From: Pseudomonas sp. TH31
GTDB lineage: Bacteria; Pseudomonadota; Gammaproteobacteria; Pseudomonadales; Pseudomonadaceae
Assembly: GCF_016650815.1 (NCBI RefSeq)
Contig: NZ_JAEKEZ010000029.1
Location: 496,001-560,000 of the forward strand
Length of the DNA stretch: 64,000 nt
Direction: 5' to 3'
A model generated the notes under the pieces. It was not told where the DNA came from, made no database searches, and was given only the letters and a program-made list of their open reading frames with translations. Made by a program: the position numbers and the translations under genes. Shown here piece after piece: positions 1 through 9,270 of this stretch. How positions within the stretch are numbered: position 1 is the first letter of the stretch; the number at the start of each line of letters is the position of its first letter.

Positions 1-290
1 CCCATGGACAAGCCACAGAAATGCGCACGCTCGATATGCAACGCATCCAGCAGCGCCAGTACGTCGTAACCCAGTTGCTCGATGCTGTAAGGCCCCGGTG
101 TGACCAACGATTGACCGTGGCCACGGGTGTCAAAACGCAGCACCCGGAAGTGTTCGATGAACGCCGGTATTTGCGCGTCCCACATGTGCAAGTCAGTGCC
201 CAACGAGTTGGACAACACCAGCACCGGCGCATCGACCGGGCCATCGAATTGGTAATGCAGTTCGCCCTCGGCGAGTTGTACGAATGCCAC
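1..290 (-). CDS. pcaD: 3-oxoadipate enol-lactonase PcaD (partial, N-terminal part)
   Basis: An alpha/beta hydrolase that would hydrolyse 3-oxoadipate enol-lactone to 3-oxoadipate in the protocatechuate branch; cytoplasmic. Only the first 96 codons lie in the window. The GTG start at 290 is chosen because a GGAGG ribosome site sits 5 bases upstream and the next residues (VAFVQLAEGELHYQFDG) match the usual PcaD N-terminus. The oxyanion region (SNSLGTDLHMWD) and the nucleophile elbow GLSMG at the very edge are visible. It starts 11 bases after the pcaB stop, so the two are co-transcribed. The call rests on family motifs plus position directly after pcaB. Confidence 0.9.
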   Translation of the reverse strand, partial: MAFVQLAEGELHYQFDGPVDAPVLVLSNSLGTDLHMWDAQIPAFIEHFRVLRFDTRGHGQSLVTPGPYSIEQLGYDVLALLDALHIERAHFCGLSM

Positions 291-301
291 AGCAGCCTCC
301 T

Positions 302-1666
302 TCAAGCAGTCAACGCAAAATGTTCAGCCACCGCGCGCTCGACCCAGGTATGGGCCTGGCCGAGGTAGTGGGCAGGGTCCAGCAGGCGATCCAGTTCAGC
401 CGGTGAAAGCTCGGCGGTCACTTGCGGCTCATCGCCGAGGACCGCGCGCAGATGACGCTGTTCGGCCACCGCGCGTTTGCAGCATTGTTCGAGCAGATGG
501 TGCGCGGTATCGCGACCGACTCGTTGCGCAAGCACGATGCTCACTGCTTCGGCCAGCACCAGACCTTGGGTCAAGTCGAGGTTGCGGGCCATGCGCATCG
601 CGTCCACTTCCAGGCCTTCGGCAACCAGCAGTGCTTGCTGCAAACTGCCGGACACCAGGCAGCAAATCTCCGGCAGGGTTTCCCACTCGGCATGCCACAG
701 GCCGAGGCTGCGCTCGTGTTCTTGTGGCATGGCGCTGAACAAGGTCGAGAGCAAACCCGGCACCCGCGTCGCCGCGCCGATCAACACCGCCGCACCCACA
801 GGGTTGCGCTTGTGCGGCATGGTCGAGGAACCGCCCTTGCCCGACGCCGAGGGTTCGAAGACTTCAGCCGCTTCGGTCTGCATCAACAGGCTGATGTCGC
901 GACCGAACTTGCCGAGGCTGCCGGCGATCAAGCCGAGCACCGAACCGAATTCCACCAGCCGATCACGTTGGGTGTGCCAAGGTTGCTCCGGCAGTGACAA
1001 TTGCAGCTCTTCGGCCAAGGCAGCGGCAATCGGCATCGCTTGCTCGCCGAGGGCTGCGAGGGTTCCGGAGGCGCCGCCGAATTGCAGCACCAGCAAGCGT
1101 GGTTTCAGTTCGCGCAGACGCTGGCGACTGCGGGTCACCGCCCCCAGCCAACCGGCGATTTTCATCCCGAGGGTGACCGGCGTCGCCTGTTGCAACCAGG
1201 TGCGTCCGGCCAGCGGCGTGGCGGCGTAACGTTGAGCCTGGGTCGCAAGGATTTCCCCCAGTTGCGCCAGATCGCTTTCGATCAACTCCAGCGCACGACG
1301 CAATTGCAGCACCAGACCGGAATCCATCACGTCCTGGCTGGTGGCGCCCAAATGCACATAACGTTCGGCTTCAGCATCGTTCGCGGCAATCCGTTTGCCC
1401 AAAGCCTTGACCAATGGAATCGCCGAATTGCCCGCGGTGGCAATCGCCTCACCCAGGGCGGCGAAATCGTAATGTCCAGCCTGACAAGCTGCTTCTATTG
1501 GGACGACAGCGGATTGCGGAATCAACCCGACCCGCGCTTCGGCCCGGGCCAGCGCCGCTTCGAAATCAAGCATGGCCTGAACCCGGCCCTGATCGCAGAA
1601 CACCTCACGCATAACGCGGGCAGTGAAATAGGCATCGAACAATTGATTGTTCGGTCGCTGGTTCAT
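302..1666 (-). CDS. pcaB: 3-carboxy-cis,cis-muconate cycloisomerase PcaB
   Basis: Converts 3-carboxy-cis,cis-muconate, the product of protocatechuate 3,4-dioxygenase, to gamma-carboxymuconolactone; cytoplasmic member of the fumarase/aspartase superfamily. The protein is 454 aa from MNQRPNNQLF. The superfamily signature SSTMPHKRNP is at about residues 280-289 and the conserved HLGATSQD stretch near 106-113. The open frame extends 12 codons further upstream, but that extension is not family-like. It follows pcaT by 45 bases and precedes pcaD by 11, in the same leftward pca transcription order. Confidence 0.95.
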   Translation of the reverse strand: MNQRPNNQLFDAYFTARVMREVFCDQGRVQAMLDFEAALARAEARVGLIPQSAVVPIEAACQAGHYDFAALGEAIATAGNSAIPLVKALGKRIAANDAEAERYVHLGATSQDVMDSGLVLQLRRALELIESDLAQLGEILATQAQRYAATPLAGRTWLQQATPVTLGMKIAGWLGAVTRSRQRLRELKPRLLVLQFGGASGTLAALGEQAMPIAAALAEELQLSLPEQPWHTQRDRLVEFGSVLGLIAGSLGKFGRDISLLMQTEAAEVFEPSASGKGGSSTMPHKRNPVGAAVLIGAATRVPGLLSTLFSAMPQEHERSLGLWHAEWETLPEICCLVSGSLQQALLVAEGLEVDAMRMARNLDLTQGLVLAEAVSIVLAQRVGRDTAHHLLEQCCKRAVAEQRHLRAVLGDEPQVTAELSPAELDRLLDPAHYLGQAHTWVERAVAEHFALTA

Positions 1667-1711
1667 AAACAGTCCTTGGGGGCGTGGGCCGCTGGGGCCC
1701 ACGGGTGAAGA

Positions 1712-3016
1712 TCAAAGGTCGTGGTGCAAATATTTCGCTTGTTTGGGCAGGCGCAGGCTGAACAGGAACGCCACCGCCATCATCACCGTGACGTACCAGT
1801 AGAAAGAGTTTTCCATGCCCACGGCTTTGAGGCTCAGGGCCACGTATTCCGCCGAGCCGCCGAAGATCGCATTCGCCACCGCGTACGCCAGGCCGACGCC
1901 CAGTGCGCGGACCTCGGGCGGGAACATTTCGGCTTTAACCAGGCCACTGATGGACGTGTAGAAACTGACAATCGCCAGCGCCACGGTAATCAGCACGAAG
2001 GCCAGGAATGGACTGCTGACACTTTTCAGACTCAACAGAATCGGCACGGTGAACAATGTTCCAAGGGCTCCGAACCAGAGCATCGAGTTACGTCGACCGA
2101 TCTTGTCCGCCAGCATCCCGAACAACGGCTGCATGCACATATAAAGGAACAGCGCGCCGGTCATGATGTAGCTGGCGGTCTTGGCGTGCATGCCGGCGGT
2201 GTTCACCAGGTATTTCTGCATGTAGGTGGTGAAGGTGTAGAAAATCAGCGAACCACCGGCGGTGTAACCGAGCACAGTGATGAACGCGGCTTTGTGGTCG
2301 CGGAACAGCGCGCGGATGCTGCCGGCGTCTTTGTTTTCACGCATTTCCTTGCTGCTGGTTTCCTTGAGCGAACGACGCAGGAACAGCGAAATCACCGCCG
2401 CCACCGCGCCGACCACAAACGGGATCCGCCAGCCGTAGGCGCGCAAATCATCTTCGGTGAGGAACTGTTGCAGGATCACCACCAGCAACACCGCCAGCAA
2501 CTGCCCGCCAATCAGCGTCACGTACTGGAACGAAGCAAAGAAACCGCGCTGGCCCTTGAGGGCGACTTCACTCATGTAGGTCGCGGTGGTGCCGTATTCG
2601 CCCCCCACCGACAACCCCTGAAGCAGGCGCGCGAACAGCAACATGATCGGCGCCCAGACGCCGATGCTGTTGTAAGTCGGCAGGCAGGCGATGAGCAACG
2701 AGCCAAAGCACATCATCAGCACCGAAATCATCATCGAATTCTTGCGCCCGTGCTTGTCCGCGACACGGCCAAAAATCCAGCCACCAATGGGCCGCATCAG
2801 GAAGCCGGCAGCGAACACACCCGCGGTGTTTACTAGCTGTACCGTGGGGTTATCGGACGGAAAAAAGGCTGGCGCGAAATAGATCGCGCAAAAGGCATAG
2901 ACGTAGAAATCGAACCATTCGACCAGATTGCCGGACGAGGCACCGACAATCGCGAAGATCCGCTTGCTGCGCTCCTCGCCTGTGTAGTGTTCGGTTGAAG
3001 CGGTAGTCGTTGTCAT
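1712..3016 (-). CDS. pcaT: MHS-family MFS dicarboxylate/beta-ketoadipate transporter PcaT
   Basis: A 12-TM inner-membrane symporter of the metabolite:H+ symporter (alpha-ketoglutarate permease) type. The N-terminus SSGNLVEWFDFYVYAF and the loop GRVADKHGRKNSMM are characteristic. The position between pcaHG and pcaBD matches pcaT, reported to carry beta-ketoadipate and related dicarboxylates. The start is taken at MTTTTASTEHYTGEE (434 aa); the frame stays open to 3064 and an upstream ATG at 3055 is possible because neither has a strong ribosome site. The substrate is inferred from context. A REP element separates it from pcaG, so expression may be partly uncoupled. Confidence 0.88.
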   Translation of the reverse strand: MTTTTASTEHYTGEERSKRIFAIVGASSGNLVEWFDFYVYAFCAIYFAPAFFPSDNPTVQLVNTAGVFAAGFLMRPIGGWIFGRVADKHGRKNSMMISVLMMCFGSLLIACLPTYNSIGVWAPIMLLFARLLQGLSVGGEYGTTATYMSEVALKGQRGFFASFQYVTLIGGQLLAVLLVVILQQFLTEDDLRAYGWRIPFVVGAVAAVISLFLRRSLKETSSKEMRENKDAGSIRALFRDHKAAFITVLGYTAGGSLIFYTFTTYMQKYLVNTAGMHAKTASYIMTGALFLYMCMQPLFGMLADKIGRRNSMLWFGALGTLFTVPILLSLKSVSSPFLAFVLITVALAIVSFYTSISGLVKAEMFPPEVRALGVGLAYAVANAIFGGSAEYVALSLKAVGMENSFYWYVTVMMAVAFLFSLRLPKQAKYLHHDL

Positions 3017-3102
3017 TGTTTTTTTACTCAATGGGGACAGTGAGAGTCTAGACATACTTCGCAACAGTCCCGTTCCACAGTTACATCAGCGACGCGAATC
3101 CC

Positions 3103-3190
3103 TGTGGGAGCGGGCTTGCTCGCGAATGCGGTGTGTCAGGCAACATTTACATCGACTGACACGACGCCTTCACGAGCAAGCCCGCTCCAC
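3103..3190. repeat. REP/REPIN palindrome between pcaG and pcaT
   Basis: Two inverted copies of a GTGGGAGCGGGCTTGCTCG-type REP sequence face each other around a short spacer, forming a potential long hairpin. The same motif recurs at 21.4, 55.5, 55.6 and 59.8 kb. It may attenuate or stabilise the pca transcript; that is inference. Confidence 0.85.
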
Positions 3191-3208
3191 ATGGGTCACC
3201 GTGTTCAC

Positions 3209-3775
3209 TCAATAATCGAAGAACACCGTCTCCGCATCCGTCCCCTGCAAAATCACATTCCACTGATAAACACCCGACGCATCGGCCTTCGCCAGCAACG
3301 TACTGCGACGCTCAGCCGGGACACATTCGAGCAACGGGTCCGCCACGTTGGCCGGCTCGCCATCAAAATAGATCCGCGTCAGCAAGTGCTTCACCAACCC
3401 GCGGGCAAACACCAGCACCACCAGGTGCGGCGCCTGGGTCGAGCCGTTCAAGCCTTCAACCGTCCCAGGCTTGATCGTGGTGAAACGGAAACGCCCTTCG
3501 GCATCCACCGGCACCCGGCCAAAACCTTCGAAGTTAGGGTCCAGGGGTTTGTCCTGCTCGTCTTCCGGGTGGTCGTACTTGCCGGCGGCGTTGGCCTGCC
3601 AGACTTCCAGCATTGCGTCGTTGACGAAATCACCGTTGCCATCGACAACCTGCCCGGTGATCGCCACCCGCTGGCCGAGGGTTTGTTCTACGGTCAGGTC
3701 TTCGCGGTTCAGCCAGGTCAGGCCAATGTGGTAATACGGCCCGACGGTGTGGGACGTGGTCGCGTTCAGCGTCAT
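3209..3775 (-). CDS. pcaG: Protocatechuate 3,4-dioxygenase alpha subunit PcaG
   Basis: The structural, iron-free subunit of the intradiol ring-cleavage dioxygenase that opens protocatechuate to 3-carboxy-cis,cis-muconate. It is 188 aa from MTLNATTSHTVGPYYHIGL, with the typical alpha-subunit motifs TVGPYYHIGL, EVWQANAAGKYDHPEDEQ and PHLVVLVFARGLVKHL. The start is one base after the pcaH stop (TAA-G-ATG), implying translational coupling. The longer open frame back to 3868 overlaps pcaH and lacks family similarity, so it was rejected. Confidence 0.95.
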   Translation of the reverse strand: MTLNATTSHTVGPYYHIGLTWLNREDLTVEQTLGQRVAITGQVVDGNGDFVNDAMLEVWQANAAGKYDHPEDEQDKPLDPNFEGFGRVPVDAEGRFRFTTIKPGTVEGLNGSTQAPHLVVLVFARGLVKHLLTRIYFDGEPANVADPLLECVPAERRSTLLAKADASGVYQWNVILQGTDAETVFFDY

Positions 3776-3776
3776 C

Positions 3777-4481
3777 TTATTTCTCCATCGGCGTGGCTTC
3801 GCGGCCGCGCAAAACGATGTCCCAACGGTAACCGAGGGCGTAGGAAGGGATGGTTTTTTCCAGGTCAAAACTGGCGATCAAGCGCTCTTTGGCGCTCGTA
3901 TCCGGCACGCAATTGTAGATCGGGTCGTAGGCCAGCAACGGATCGCCCGGGAAATACATCTGAGTCACCAGCCGCGTCAGGATGCTCGGCCCGAACAGCG
4001 AGAAATGGATGTGCGCCGGACGCCAGGCGTTGTGGTGGTTGCCCCACGGGTAGGCGCCGGGCTTGATGGTCTGGAACTGATACCCGCCATCGGCGTCGGT
4101 CACGGTGCGGCCGGTGCCGGTGAAGTTCGGGTCCAGCGGCGCGTCGTGCAGGTCGCGGGCATGGTTGTAGCGACCGGCGGCGTTAGCCTGCCAGATCTCC
4201 ACCAGAATCCCCGGCACCGGCAAACCGTCTTCATCCAGCACGCGGCCGTGAATGATGATGCGCTCGCCCAATGGCTCGCCGGTGTGCTGGGCGGTCAGGT
4301 CGTTGTCCTGCGGGTTGATGCGCTCGGCGCCGATGGTCGGGCCGGTGATTTCCGACAGCGAATGAGGCAAAAACACCAACGGCTTCGACGGCGAGCGCTT
4401 GTTGGTGGATTGATACGTCGGGTGCAGGTAATCCGGCTGAGTGCCTTCTTGCGGACGACGGTAACCAGGCTTGTCAGTCAT
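3777..4481 (-). CDS. pcaH: Protocatechuate 3,4-dioxygenase beta subunit PcaH
   Basis: The catalytic, Fe(III)-binding subunit of the protocatechuate dioxygenase. At 234 aa it has the usual length. Candidate iron ligands are Tyr105 (AAGRYNHARD), Tyr144 (GAYPWGN), His157 and His159 (RPAHIHFS), in the spacing known for the family. A GAGGAAAG ribosome site precedes the ATG at 4481. It lies 36 bases after pcaF. Finding pcaHG inside the cluster rather than at a separate locus, as in P. putida, is notable. Confidence 0.96.
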   Translation of the reverse strand: MTDKPGYRRPQEGTQPDYLHPTYQSTNKRSPSKPLVFLPHSLSEITGPTIGAERINPQDNDLTAQHTGEPLGERIIIHGRVLDEDGLPVPGILVEIWQANAAGRYNHARDLHDAPLDPNFTGTGRTVTDADGGYQFQTIKPGAYPWGNHHNAWRPAHIHFSLFGPSILTRLVTQMYFPGDPLLAYDPIYNCVPDTSAKERLIASFDLEKTIPSYALGYRWDIVLRGREATPMEK

Positions 4482-4517
4482 TTAGCTTTCCTCTGTTCTT
4501 ATAGTCGCGGCCGCGTG

Positions 4518-5720
4518 TCAGACGCGTTCAATCGCAAGTGCCAGACCTTGGCCGACGCCGACGCACATGGTCGCCAGACCTTTCTTGCCACCGGTTTTTT
4601 CCAGGTGATGCAGCGCGGTCAGCACCAAACGTGCACCGCTCATGCCTAACGGATGGCCCAAGGCAATGGCGCCGCCGTTCGGATTGACCTGGGCGGCGTC
4701 GTCCGCCAGCCCCAGTTCACGCAGCACCGCCAAGCCTTGGCTGGCGAACGCTTCGTTGAGTTCGATCACGTCAAAATCGCTGACGGCCAAGCCGAGACGC
4801 TCGGTGAGTTTGCGCACCGCTGGCACCGGGCCGATGCCCATGACCCGAGGGGCAACCCCGGCGCTCGCCATGCCGAGCACTTTGGCTCGGGCGGTCAAAC
4901 CGTGTTTTTGAACCGCCTCTGCAGAGGCCAGGATCAGCGCTGCTGCGCCGTCATTCACTCCGGAGGCATTGCCGGCGGTCACCGTTTTGTCGGGACCGTT
5001 GACCGGTTTGAGTTTGGCCAGGGTTTCCAGCGTGGTGTCGGCGCGAGGATGCTCGTCCTGGCTGACAACCGTTTCACCCTTCTTGTGGGCAATCCGCACT
5101 TCAACGATTTCTTCAGCGAAAAATCCTGCCACTTGCGCGGCGGCCGTCCGCTGTTGGCTGCGCAGGGCGAAAGCGTCCTGGTCCTCGCGGGAAATTTCGT
5201 AATCGTGCGCCACGTTGTCAGCGGTTTGCGGCATCGCGTCGACGCCGTACCGGGCCTTCATCAACGGGTTGATGAAACGCCAGCCAATGGTGGTGTCTTC
5301 CAGCTTCATGTTGCGCGAGAACGCCGCATCGGCCTTGCCCATCACGAATGGCGCGCGGGACATCGACTCGACGCCACCGGCAATCGCCAGCTCCATTTCG
5401 CCGCAGGCAATCGCGCGGAACGCGGTGCCGATGGCATCCATGCCCGACGCGCAAAGGCGATTGAGCGTAACGCCCGGAATGCTTTCCGGCAGCCCGGCCA
5501 GCAGCAACGCCATGCGCGCCACGTTGCGGTTGTCTTCGCCGGCCTGGTTGGCGCAGCCGAGGAACACCTCGTCCACCGCGCTCCAGTCCACCGATGGATT
5601 GCGTTCCATCAGCGCCTTGATGGGGACGGCGGCCAGGTCGTCGGTGCGAACCGCCGACAAGCCACCGCCAAACCGGCCGATAGGCGTGCGAATCGCGTCG
5701 CAGATATAGACGTCACGCAT
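4518..5720 (-). CDS. pcaF: 3-oxoadipyl-CoA thiolase PcaF
   Basis: Catalyses the last step of the beta-ketoadipate pathway, cleaving 3-oxoadipyl-CoA with CoA to succinyl-CoA and acetyl-CoA. The protein is 400 aa. The nucleophile Cys90 (NRLCASGMDA), His356 (GHPLGMSGAR) and Cys386 (CVGVGQG) of the thiolase triad are all visible. The ATG overlaps the pcaJ stop by one base (TGATG), indicating coupling in a pcaIJF unit. Confidence 0.96.
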   Translation of the reverse strand: MRDVYICDAIRTPIGRFGGGLSAVRTDDLAAVPIKALMERNPSVDWSAVDEVFLGCANQAGEDNRNVARMALLLAGLPESIPGVTLNRLCASGMDAIGTAFRAIACGEMELAIAGGVESMSRAPFVMGKADAAFSRNMKLEDTTIGWRFINPLMKARYGVDAMPQTADNVAHDYEISREDQDAFALRSQQRTAAAQVAGFFAEEIVEVRIAHKKGETVVSQDEHPRADTTLETLAKLKPVNGPDKTVTAGNASGVNDGAAALILASAEAVQKHGLTARAKVLGMASAGVAPRVMGIGPVPAVRKLTERLGLAVSDFDVIELNEAFASQGLAVLRELGLADDAAQVNPNGGAIALGHPLGMSGARLVLTALHHLEKTGGKKGLATMCVGVGQGLALAIERV

Positions 5721-6499
5721 CAGACTTCTCCGGGTGCTTGGCCGTGGGCGGCAGCGGTGCGGGCTTCCAGATCCCTTAGCGCCTTGAGCTCGATCCCGGT
5801 GGGCTCGGCGGTGTTTTCAACGTGCTCGGCAAAACGAATCGCCCAACCGGTGGCCGCCGTGACTTGCTCGCGGGTCACGCCGGGGTGCAGCGCGGTGACC
5901 ACGAATTCATGGGTGCCGGCTTCCGGTTCCATGATGCACAGGTCGGTAATAATGCCGACCGGTCCGGCGCCCGGCAGGCCGAGACGCTTGCGCGAATCAC
6001 CGCCCTCGCCATGGCCGACCGAGGTAATAAAGTCGAGTTTGTCGACGAAGGAACGCGCCGACTGTTTAAGGATGATCAACACGCTCTTGGCCGAGCCGGC
6101 AATTTCCGGCGCACCACCGGCACCCGGCAGGCGGACTTTCGGCTGGTGATAGTCGCCAACGACGGTGGTGTTGATGTTGCCGAAGCGGTCGACCTGCGCT
6201 GCACCGAGAAAACCGACGTCGATACGCCCGCCCTGCAACCAATAGCGAAAAATCTCACCGGTCGGCACGACCGTGTCAGCGGTTTCCGCCAGCTCACCGT
6301 CACCAATCGACAGCGGCAACACGCTCGGCTTGGCGCCAATCGGACCCGATTCGTAGATCAGGACGACATCCGGCGAGGACGTCAGCCGCGCCAGGTTGGC
6401 GGCTTTCGACGGCAGGCCGATGCCGACGAAGCACACCGAACCGTTCTTCAAACGGCGGGCGGCGGCGACAGTCATCATTTCATTGGTGGTGTAAGTCAT
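5720..6499 (-). CDS. pcaJ: 3-oxoadipate CoA-transferase subunit B PcaJ
   Basis: The beta subunit of succinyl-CoA:3-oxoadipate CoA-transferase, which activates 3-oxoadipate. It is 259 aa. Glu50 in LIYESGPIG fits the catalytic glutamate that forms the CoA thioester in this family. Start and stop overlap the neighbouring genes by one base on each side, so pcaI, pcaJ and pcaF are tightly coupled. Confidence 0.95.
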   Translation of the reverse strand: MTYTTNEMMTVAAARRLKNGSVCFVGIGLPSKAANLARLTSSPDVVLIYESGPIGAKPSVLPLSIGDGELAETADTVVPTGEIFRYWLQGGRIDVGFLGAAQVDRFGNINTTVVGDYHQPKVRLPGAGGAPEIAGSAKSVLIILKQSARSFVDKLDFITSVGHGEGGDSRKRLGLPGAGPVGIITDLCIMEPEAGTHEFVVTALHPGVTREQVTAATGWAIRFAEHVENTAEPTGIELKALRDLEARTAAAHGQAPGEV

Positions 6500-7356
6500 T
6501 ACTTGGCCTCCGAAGCAGCGGCCAGCTTGGCCTGGAACTCGCTGAAGTCAGCGCAGCCGTGGATGTACTCGTTGATCCACGCGGTGAAGGTGTCGCGGTC
6601 CCGGGCAATCGGGTCCCAGGCCTGATAGAAACGGTTATCACGCTCGTTGTAGCCGTGCGCGTAGGACGGGTGCGCACCACCCGGCACATGGCAAACCGCG
6701 CTCAAGGCCCAGGTCGGTAGCACACAGGCATTCATCGGCGCATTGAGGTCGTCGACAATTTCTTCGACGGTGACGATGCAACGCTTGGCCGCCAGCGCCG
6801 CTTCTTTCTGCACGCCGAGAATGCCCCACAGCAGCACATTGCCTTTACGGTCAGCCTTTTGCGCGTGAATCACGGTGATGTCCGGACGTACCGAAGGCAC
6901 CGCCGCCAGCACTTCGCCGGTGAACGGGCAGGTAACGGTTTTGATCAGCGGGTTGACCTTTGGCAGGTCGGAACCGGCGTAGGCCCGCAGCACCGCGAAC
7001 GGCAGGCCGGAGGCGCCAGCAACGTAGGCATTGGCCAGGTCGGCGTGGCTGTGTTCTTCGATTTCCAGTGGGTGCGGCCACTGTTTCTCGACGGCGTCAC
7101 GCAGACGGTGCAGCGAACCCACACCGGGGTTGCCGCCCCAGGAGAAAATCAGCTTGCGAGCACAACCGGCACCGATCAACTGGTCGTAGATCAAGTCAGG
7201 CGTCATCCGCACCAGGGTCAGATCTTTCTTGCCCTGGCGAATGATTTCATGACCCGCCGCCGTCGGAATCAGGTGAGTGAAGCCTTCGAGCGCGACGGTA
7301 TCGCCGTCGTTGACGAATTGCTTCACCGCGTCATGCAGCGAAAGGATTTCAGCCAT
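6499..7356 (-). CDS. pcaI: 3-oxoadipate CoA-transferase subunit A PcaI
   Basis: The alpha subunit of the 3-oxoadipate CoA-transferase, partner of PcaJ. It is 285 aa with the glycine-rich N-terminal CoA-transferase I region (DGDTVALEGFTHLIPTAAG) and SWGGNPGVGSLHR. It is the first gene of pcaIJF(HGTBD): about 100 bases upstream lie two PcaR-like boxes, and beyond them a strong palindrome that isolates it from pcaK. Confidence 0.95.
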   Translation of the reverse strand: MAEILSLHDAVKQFVNDGDTVALEGFTHLIPTAAGHEIIRQGKKDLTLVRMTPDLIYDQLIGAGCARKLIFSWGGNPGVGSLHRLRDAVEKQWPHPLEIEEHSHADLANAYVAGASGLPFAVLRAYAGSDLPKVNPLIKTVTCPFTGEVLAAVPSVRPDITVIHAQKADRKGNVLLWGILGVQKEAALAAKRCIVTVEEIVDDLNAPMNACVLPTWALSAVCHVPGGAHPSYAHGYNERDNRFYQAWDPIARDRDTFTAWINEYIHGCADFSEFQAKLAAASEAK

Positions 7357-7456
7357 GGGGCAGGCTCCCGTTTTGTTGTGAACCGACAGTGGAAGAAAAA
7401 GGCGCGAGGTTCAGCGCCGGAGTCACTGAAGATTAAGCCCGCAAAAAATGCCAAAC

Positions 7457-7491
7457 AATCCGATAATCGACTGAGTGTTCGTTTATCGAAC
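7457..7491 (-). promoter_or_regulatory. Paired PcaR-like boxes upstream of pcaI
   Basis: On the minus strand 7491-7477 reads GTTCGATAAACGAAC, close to the P. putida PcaR 15-mer GTTCGATAATCGCAC. A second copy in opposite orientation lies at 7457-7471 (AATCCGATAATCGAC). PcaR binding is known for P. putida pca promoters; assignment here is by sequence similarity. Confidence 0.75.
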
Positions 7492-7517
7492 AGATTGTTG
7501 TCTGGCTATCATTCTGT

Positions 7518-7611
7518 GTTGCCCCAAAAAGATCGCAGCCTTCGGCAGCTCCTACAGGCGTACACATTCCACTGTAGGAGCTGCCAAAGGCTGCGATCTT
7601 TTTGGGGCAAC
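7518..7611. repeat. Long REP palindrome (probable pcaK terminator)
   Basis: Near-perfect inverted repeat of about 40-nt arms, each carrying the GATCGCAGCCTTCGGCAGCT-type REP core and ending in GTTGCCCC/GGGGCAAC. It follows the pcaK stop by 21 bases, so it probably ends or stabilises the pcaK transcript. Confidence 0.85.
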
Positions 7612-7631
7612 ACCGTTATCTCAACCTGGAA

Positions 7632-8978
7632 TCAGGTCGCATCCGCATGACTGACCATGCCCTTGATCACCACTGCCGTGGTCGCCAATGCCGCCGGAAT
7701 CACCAACGCGGTCAGCACCTGCTCGAAGTTCCAGCCCAGGCCCAGCAGGGTCGCGCCCATCCACGCACCGAGGATCGCGCCGAAGCGGCCAATCCCGAGC
7801 ATCCACGACACCCCGGTCGCCCGGCCCTGAGTCGGGTAAAACCGCGCCGCCAGCGAAGGCATGGCCGATTGCGCGCCGTTGACGCACATCCCGGCCACCA
7901 ATACCAACGTTGCCAGCAGCGTGATGTGGCCCAGGCTCTGCCCTACCGCGTAGGCAAACACCCCGGCCAACAGGTAGAAAATACCGATGACCTTGTGCGG
8001 ATTGAACCGGTCCATCGCCCACCCTACACCGACCGCGCTCAGTACCCCGCCGAACTGGAACAACGCGCCAATGAACGCCGCCTGCTCCATGCTCGCGCCG
8101 CTGTCACGCATCAGCGTCGGCAGCCAACTGGTCAGCAGGTAAACGATCACCAGGCCCATGAAGTAGGTCAGCCACAGCAGCAAGGTGCCGGTGCTGTAGG
8201 TTTCGGAGAAAATCACCGCGAACACGTTGCGCGCCTTCACGGTTTTCTGTTCCGGGACGCTGAAACTGGACGCCTGGGCCACCACCGTCGGGTCGATCGG
8301 TGCCAGGGCTTTGCGCACTTTGTCGGTGCCGCGGTTACGGACCACAAGGTAACGCGCCGATTCCGGCAGCCAGAACAGCAAAACCACCGCAAGGATCAAC
8401 GGCAGAATCCCACCGATCAGCAACAGGCTGTGCCAGCCGAACGCCGGGATCAGCTTGGCCGAGATGAACCCGCCGCCAGCCATGCCGAGGTTGAAGCCAC
8501 AAAACATGCTGGTCACCAGCAGGGACTTTTTGCGCTCCGGGGTGTATTCCGACAACAACGTGGTGGCGTTCGGCATGCCGGCGCCCAAACCCAGGCCCGT
8601 CAGGAAACGCAGCACCAGCAATTGATCAACGTTGCTGCTGTAGGCCGAGGCGAGGCTGAAGATGCCGAACAGAAACACCGCCCCCACCAGTACGACTTTT
8701 CGCCCGAAGCGGTCCGCCAACGGGCCGGAACCCAGTGCTCCGAAGACCATGCCGATCAACGCAGCACTCATCACCGGGCCGAGACTGGCGCGGTCGATGC
8801 CCCAGTCCTGGGACAGGGCCGGCGCGATGAAGCCCATGGCCGCGGTGTCGAGGCCATCGAGGAAGACAATCAGGAAACACAGGAACACCACCCGCCACTG
8901 GTAGCGCGAGATGGGTTGGGCATTGATGAAGGACTGCACGTCGAGGCAGTGTCCTACAGCAGACTGAGGCTGGTTCAT
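7632..8978 (-). CDS. pcaK: 4-hydroxybenzoate/protocatechuate MFS transporter PcaK
   Basis: A 12-TM inner-membrane aromatic acid:H+ symporter, also known as a chemoreception aid for 4-hydroxybenzoate in P. putida. The N-terminal FLDGLDTAAMGF and loop 2-3 GPLADRFGRK are AAHS-family motifs. The start MNQPQSAVGH gives 448 aa; a longer frame from 8996 adds only six residues. It lies downstream of pcaR, with inverted PcaR-like boxes at the head of the 292-base intergenic region. Confidence 0.93.
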   Translation of the reverse strand: MNQPQSAVGHCLDVQSFINAQPISRYQWRVVFLCFLIVFLDGLDTAAMGFIAPALSQDWGIDRASLGPVMSAALIGMVFGALGSGPLADRFGRKVVLVGAVFLFGIFSLASAYSSNVDQLLVLRFLTGLGLGAGMPNATTLLSEYTPERKKSLLVTSMFCGFNLGMAGGGFISAKLIPAFGWHSLLLIGGILPLILAVVLLFWLPESARYLVVRNRGTDKVRKALAPIDPTVVAQASSFSVPEQKTVKARNVFAVIFSETYSTGTLLLWLTYFMGLVIVYLLTSWLPTLMRDSGASMEQAAFIGALFQFGGVLSAVGVGWAMDRFNPHKVIGIFYLLAGVFAYAVGQSLGHITLLATLVLVAGMCVNGAQSAMPSLAARFYPTQGRATGVSWMLGIGRFGAILGAWMGATLLGLGWNFEQVLTALVIPAALATTAVVIKGMVSHADAT

Positions 8979-9233
8979 TATTTTTATTCCACGCAAAGAA
9001 CGCAGTCGAACACGTGCCGGCCAACGGCTGGCGCTGTTACAAGAAGAAAGGTGTCGGGATCAGGCGACCTGGTTTTGGCAGGAAAACCGGCAGGAGCAGC
9101 GACAGTCGGGAAACGTACGCATGGGGGTGGCCTCTTCTCATTATTATTGGGGTCGTCGTCCGGCGGCAAACCGAGGCTCAACAGCGGCGGAAAACGCTGC
9201 CGCGACATTAATGATCCGAGGGAAAGAGCGTCA

Positions 9234-9267
9234 ATTCGATAAACGCAACTCTGTGCGTTTATCGAAC
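9234..9267 (-). promoter_or_regulatory. Inverted PcaR-like box pair upstream of pcaK
   Basis: Two 15-mers in opposite orientation with a 4-bp spacer: 9234-9248 (ATTCGATAAACGCAA) and, on the minus strand, 9267-9253 (GTTCGATAAACGCAC). Thirteen bases of each arm are perfectly inverted. They lie immediately after the pcaR stop and upstream of pcaK. Confidence 0.75.
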
Positions 9268-9270
9268 AGC